Assembly (NCBI RefSeq): GCF_027622945.1
Contig: NZ_JAPZVQ010000013.1
Location: 1 to 64,000, forward strand
Direction of reading: 5' to 3'
Source: Glycomyces lechevalierae
Lineage (GTDB): Bacteria; Actinomycetota; Actinomycetes; Mycobacteriales; Micromonosporaceae
DNA: 64,000 nucleotides
A program made the position numbers and the translations under genes. The notes under the pieces are model-generated. The model was not told the DNA's origin and did no database searches. It saw nothing but the letters and a program-made list of their open reading frames with translations. Positions 61,180 through 64,000 of this stretch are shown piece by piece (the first letter of the stretch is position 1; every line of letters starts with the position of its first letter).

Positions 61180-62049
61180 TCATCGCTTGAGGAATTCGGC
61201 GGCGATGGGCGCGAACTCCTGGTGGAACTGGAAGATTCCGCCGTGCCCGGAGTTCGGGTAGATGATCAGCTCGGAGCCCTTGATGCGCCGGTGCATGTCC
61301 TCGGACAGGACCGAGGGCACCATGCGGTCGTTGTCGCCGTTGGCGATCAACGTCGGCTGGGTGAGCTTCGACAGGTCGTGCGGCGTGCCGCGGCCGTACT
61401 TCTTGATGGCCTTCAACTGCGTCCGGAAGCCCTTCAACGGCATCGGCGCGTCGCGGCCTTCGGTGCGTGCCCCCGTCGTCCGCTCGACATAGGCCTTTGC
61501 GGCCCGCTTGCCCTTGACGTCGCGGTTGAAGAACAGGAACTCCCTCGGGTCTGAGCGGGTCAGCGTCGCCTTCAGGATGTCGTAGTAGGTGATACCGGCG
61601 ACCTTGTCGATGTCCTTGCCGCCCTTGGGCCCGGTCCCGGTCAGGACCAGCTTGCGGACGAGCTCGGGGTGCTTCGCTATGAGCGCTTGGGCGATGAAGC
61701 CGCCCAGGGAGAACGAGAAGACGTCGATCGTGTCGTGGCCGAGCGCCTTGATGAACGCGTAGGCGTCGTCGGCCATCGCCTCGATGCTGTCCGGCACCTC
61801 GCCGCTAGAGGCGCCGACGCCGCGCTGGTCGAACGCGATGACATGACGGTTCTCCGCGATCGCATCGACGATCCGCGGGTCCCAGTAGTCGAGGGTCGCG
61901 GCCAGGTGGACGAAGAATACGACCGGGATGCCGCCCTTCGGCCCCAGCTCGCGGTAGACGAAGTTGACGCCGCCGGCGGTGACAGTGTTGGTCGGCGCCT
62001 CGACGTACGACGTGACGACGGTGCCGTCCGAGTGGTCTTGCGTGGTCAT
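61180..62049 (-). CDS. Alpha/beta hydrolase (paralogue of the gene at 63140)
   Basis: The 289-residue enzyme has the alpha/beta-hydrolase triad: nucleophile Ser in DVFSFSLGGFIAQAL, Asp in IANGDNDRMV and His in PNSGHGGIFQF. The oxyanion region is FVHLAATLDYWDPR. It shares the order ELGP-HLxAxLDxWDPR-DxRGVGxSxG and most of its length with the hydrolase at 63140-63991, so the two arose by duplication. ATG 62049 follows GAAGGAGC. Ester or epoxide hydrolysis is possible; the substrate is unknown. Confidence 0.86.
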   Translation of the reverse strand: MTTQDHSDGTVVTSYVEAPTNTVTAGGVNFVYRELGPKGGIPVVFFVHLAATLDYWDPRIVDAIAENRHVIAFDQRGVGASSGEVPDSIEAMADDAYAFIKALGHDTIDVFSFSLGGFIAQALIAKHPELVRKLVLTGTGPKGGKDIDKVAGITYYDILKATLTRSDPREFLFFNRDVKGKRAAKAYVERTTGARTEGRDAPMPLKGFRTQLKAIKKYGRGTPHDLSKLTQPTLIANGDNDRMVPSVLSEDMHRRIKGSELIIYPNSGHGGIFQFHQEFAPIAAEFLKR

Positions 62050-62099
62050 GATGGTGCTCCTTCGATAGGTCTGACGGTAGTGATGACTTGCGGGTCTGT

Positions 62100-63095
62100 T
62101 CAGATTTCGGTGATGACGGCCTTGCCGCGGACGCCGCCCTTCTCGAGGGCGTCGAGGGCCGCGGGAGCCTCGTCGAACGGGACGACTTTCCCGACGACGG
62201 GCCGGATCACGCCCTTGTCGACGAGTGCGGTGATCTCGCGGAGCTGGTCGCCGCTGGCGCGCATGAACAGGAACTCGTAGTCCACGCCGAGCTTGCGGGC
62301 CTTGCGGCGGATGCCGCTGCTGAGCCCGGCGATGGCGATCCGCAGCACCGCGTTCAGCCCGGCCTCGCGGGCGAAGGCCGGGTCCGGGGGACCGGAGATA
62401 CCGATCGCCTTCCCGCCCGGGCGCAGGACCTGCAGCGACTTCTCGAGGTTCTTCCCGCCGAGGCTGTCCAGCACCAGGTCGTACCCGGAGAGCACCTGCG
62501 CGAAGTCCTCGGTGCGGTAGTCGATGACGATGTCGGCGCCCAGGCCGCGCACGAAGTCGGCGTTCGACGCGCTCGCCGTGGTCGCGACAGTCGCGCCCAG
62601 GTGCTTGGCGAGCTGGATCGCGACCGACCCGACGCCGCCCGCCCCGGCGTGGACGAGCACCTGCTGCCCGGCCTTGACCTGGCCCTTCTCGACCAGCGCC
62701 TGCCATGCCGTCAGCGCGACCAGCGGCAGCGAGGCCGCCTCCTCCATGCTGATCGACGCGGGCTTGAGCGCCAGGTCGGCCTCGGCGACCGCGATGCGCT
62801 CGGCGAACGTGCCGATGCGGTGGTCCCGGGCCCGGCCGTAGACCTCTTCGCCGGGCTTGAACCCGCGCACGCCCGCACCGACCTCGACGACCGTGCCCGC
62901 GAGGTCGTGGCCGAGGACGAACGGCAGTTCGTATTGCAGGAACTGCTTGAACTCACCCTGCCGGACCTTCTCGTCGAGCGGGTTGAGGCTGGCGGCCCGC
63001 ACCTGCACGAGCACATCGTGCTCGCCCACGTGAGGCTCGGGCACCTCCGCCAGCTCCAGCGGGGCCTTGTACTCCTTGACGACGAACGCCTTCAT
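62100..63095 (-). CDS. NADP-dependent medium-chain oxidoreductase (quinone reductase type)
   Basis: The 331-residue protein is a medium-chain dehydrogenase/reductase without zinc ligands. It has the N-terminal GroES-like domain (SLNPLDEKVRQGEFKQFL, FVLGHDLAGTVVEVGAG) and the nucleotide loop VLVHAGAGGVGSVAIQLAKH. The family includes quinone reductases and enoyl reductases that protect against electrophiles. It lies between two paralogous hydrolases with short spacers and its own GAAGGAGC site, indicating an operon. Confidence 0.9.
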   Translation of the reverse strand: MKAFVVKEYKAPLELAEVPEPHVGEHDVLVQVRAASLNPLDEKVRQGEFKQFLQYELPFVLGHDLAGTVVEVGAGVRGFKPGEEVYGRARDHRIGTFAERIAVAEADLALKPASISMEEAASLPLVALTAWQALVEKGQVKAGQQVLVHAGAGGVGSVAIQLAKHLGATVATTASASNADFVRGLGADIVIDYRTEDFAQVLSGYDLVLDSLGGKNLEKSLQVLRPGGKAIGISGPPDPAFAREAGLNAVLRIAIAGLSSGIRRKARKLGVDYEFLFMRASGDQLREITALVDKGVIRPVVGKVVPFDEAPAALDALEKGGVRGKAVITEI

Positions 63096-63139
63096 GACTT
63101 ATCGCTCCTTCTGCGTGATGGTGTTGGTTGCGGTCGCCG

Positions 63140-63991
63140 CTACCGGCGGAGGTGGTCGAGCGCGGCGTCGACGAACGCGCGGTGGTTCTGGAAGGCGACG
63201 CCGTGTCCTGAATCGGGGAATATCCGCACTGTCGCGGTCGGCAGCTGACTGGCGAGGGCGCCCGCGTTCGCGGGCGGGACCATGCGGTCGCTGTCGCCGT
63301 GGATGACGAGCACCGGGCCGGGGAATCGCGAGAGGTCAGCGGAAGCCTGCCGGCCCCACCGGCGCACCGCGGCAAGCTGCGCCCGGAAATCCTTCGGCGT
63401 GACCGCCTTGTCACGTCCGGCCTTGCGCTCCTTCAACCGAGCGAGGTACTGGCGTGCGGCGTCCCTGCCGACCGGTGTGCGGGTGAAGAACAACAGCGCT
63501 TTCGGGTCGTTGAGCGTGACCAGGGCACGCAGTGTCGACCTGATGATCAACCCGGTCATGTCCACCAGGCCCGGGCCGCCCGCGGGCCCGGAGCCCACCA
63601 GGATGAGCCGATCGACCAGGCCCGGCGCTTGGGTCGCGACGGCCTGCGCGACCATGCCCCCCATCGACAGGCCGAGCAGGTCGACCCGGTCGTGGCCGAG
63701 CCCTCTGATGACGGCAACCATGTCGGCGGCCATCTCCTCCATCGAGGCGCGCACCTGCCCGGTGGAGTCGCCGACACCGCGGTAGTCCACGGCGATCACG
63801 CGTCGGTCCCGGGCGAGACCGTCCACGACGCGCGGATCCCAGTTGTCGAGGTTCGCTCCCAGGTGCGTCAGGACGACCAGCGGCACGCCGGTGCGGGGTC
63901 CGAGCTCTCGATAGGCGAACGCGGCGCCTGCCGCCGTGATCGTTCGCGTCGGGGCGTCCCGATAGCCCTGTGCTGTGTCCAGCTTCGACAT
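63140..63991 (-). CDS. Alpha/beta hydrolase
   Basis: The 283-residue hydrolase has nucleophile Ser in LLGLSMGGMVAQAV, Asp in VIHGDSDRMVPP and His in FPDSGHGVAFQNH. Its layout, including LTHLGANLDNWDPR and DYRGVGDSTGQV, parallels that of the hydrolase at 61180. It is the first visible gene of the minus-strand cluster; anything upstream is beyond the window's end. Nine bases remain outside the gene, so its promoter is not seen. Confidence 0.88.
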   Translation of the reverse strand: MSKLDTAQGYRDAPTRTITAAGAAFAYRELGPRTGVPLVVLTHLGANLDNWDPRVVDGLARDRRVIAVDYRGVGDSTGQVRASMEEMAADMVAVIRGLGHDRVDLLGLSMGGMVAQAVATQAPGLVDRLILVGSGPAGGPGLVDMTGLIIRSTLRALVTLNDPKALLFFTRTPVGRDAARQYLARLKERKAGRDKAVTPKDFRAQLAAVRRWGRQASADLSRFPGPVLVIHGDSDRMVPPANAGALASQLPTATVRIFPDSGHGVAFQNHRAFVDAALDHLRR

Positions 63992-64000
63992 GTGCTTCTC

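Overview
The window is about 64 kb of very GC-rich DNA with dense genes, ATGA-type overlaps and many GTG starts. It carries actinobacterial markers: a sufR-sufBD-Rieske-CSU-T cluster, mraZ with a Gln/Arg-rich septal block, murT-gatD, a bldD reading frame, mycobacterial-type integration host factor (mihF), an actinobacterial PriA without a Walker A motif, and an acVLRF1 peptidyl-tRNA hydrolase. This points to a sporulating or filamentous-type actinomycete (Micromonosporales or Glycomycetales relatives would fit). The genus cannot be fixed from the sequence alone.

Layout. 1-8.6 kb: a truncated VOC gene fragment that runs directly into the 3' end of ctaA (heme A synthase, minus). Then a divergent control region with an iron-box match, and the complete SUF iron-sulfur assembly operon, followed by a ribosome-rescue hydrolase. 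8.7-16.8 kb: accessory genes (CPBP protease, luciferase-like protein with a divergent HxlR regulator, F420-type reductase, DHA2 efflux pump, GH42 beta-galactosidase) and murT-gatD for lipid II amidation. 17.2-22.7 kb: MraZ boxes, mraZ-rsmH-ftsL-ftsI, then a PAC2-family gene with a tandemly repeated 3' end; the usual murE does not follow ftsI. 22.7-29.7 kb: typA, a secreted SH3-glucosaminidase, uvrA and a prepilin peptidase. 29.8-34.1 kb: a secreted cysteine-rich protein with an internal repeat, a multidomain GH9 cellulase and its likely LacI regulator. 34.3-39.6 kb: cupin, the shikimate genes aroC, a fused aroK-aroB and aroQ, then efp, nusB and a bldD frame broken by an in-frame stop. 39.9-55.2 kb: the pyrimidine operon pyrR-B-C-carA-carB-pyrD-pyrF, then mihF-gmk-rpoZ-coaBC-metK-priA. 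55.2-64 kb: a DUF4190 membrane protein, a DUF72 protein, a VOC protein, a two-component system, and a minus-strand cluster of two paralogous alpha/beta hydrolases, a medium-chain reductase, an EthD-like protein and a TetR regulator.

Most of the window is conserved housekeeping DNA. The points most worth a second look are the premature TAA in bldD at codon 26, the 39-bp repeats that each reproduce a gene's last codons plus its stop, the iron-box and leaderless promoter in front of sufR, the AroK-AroB fusion, the interrupted division cluster, the duplicated-cysteine secreted protein, and the VOC/ctaA junction at the window edge. No rRNA, tRNA, CRISPR array, transposase or prophage gene was recognised.
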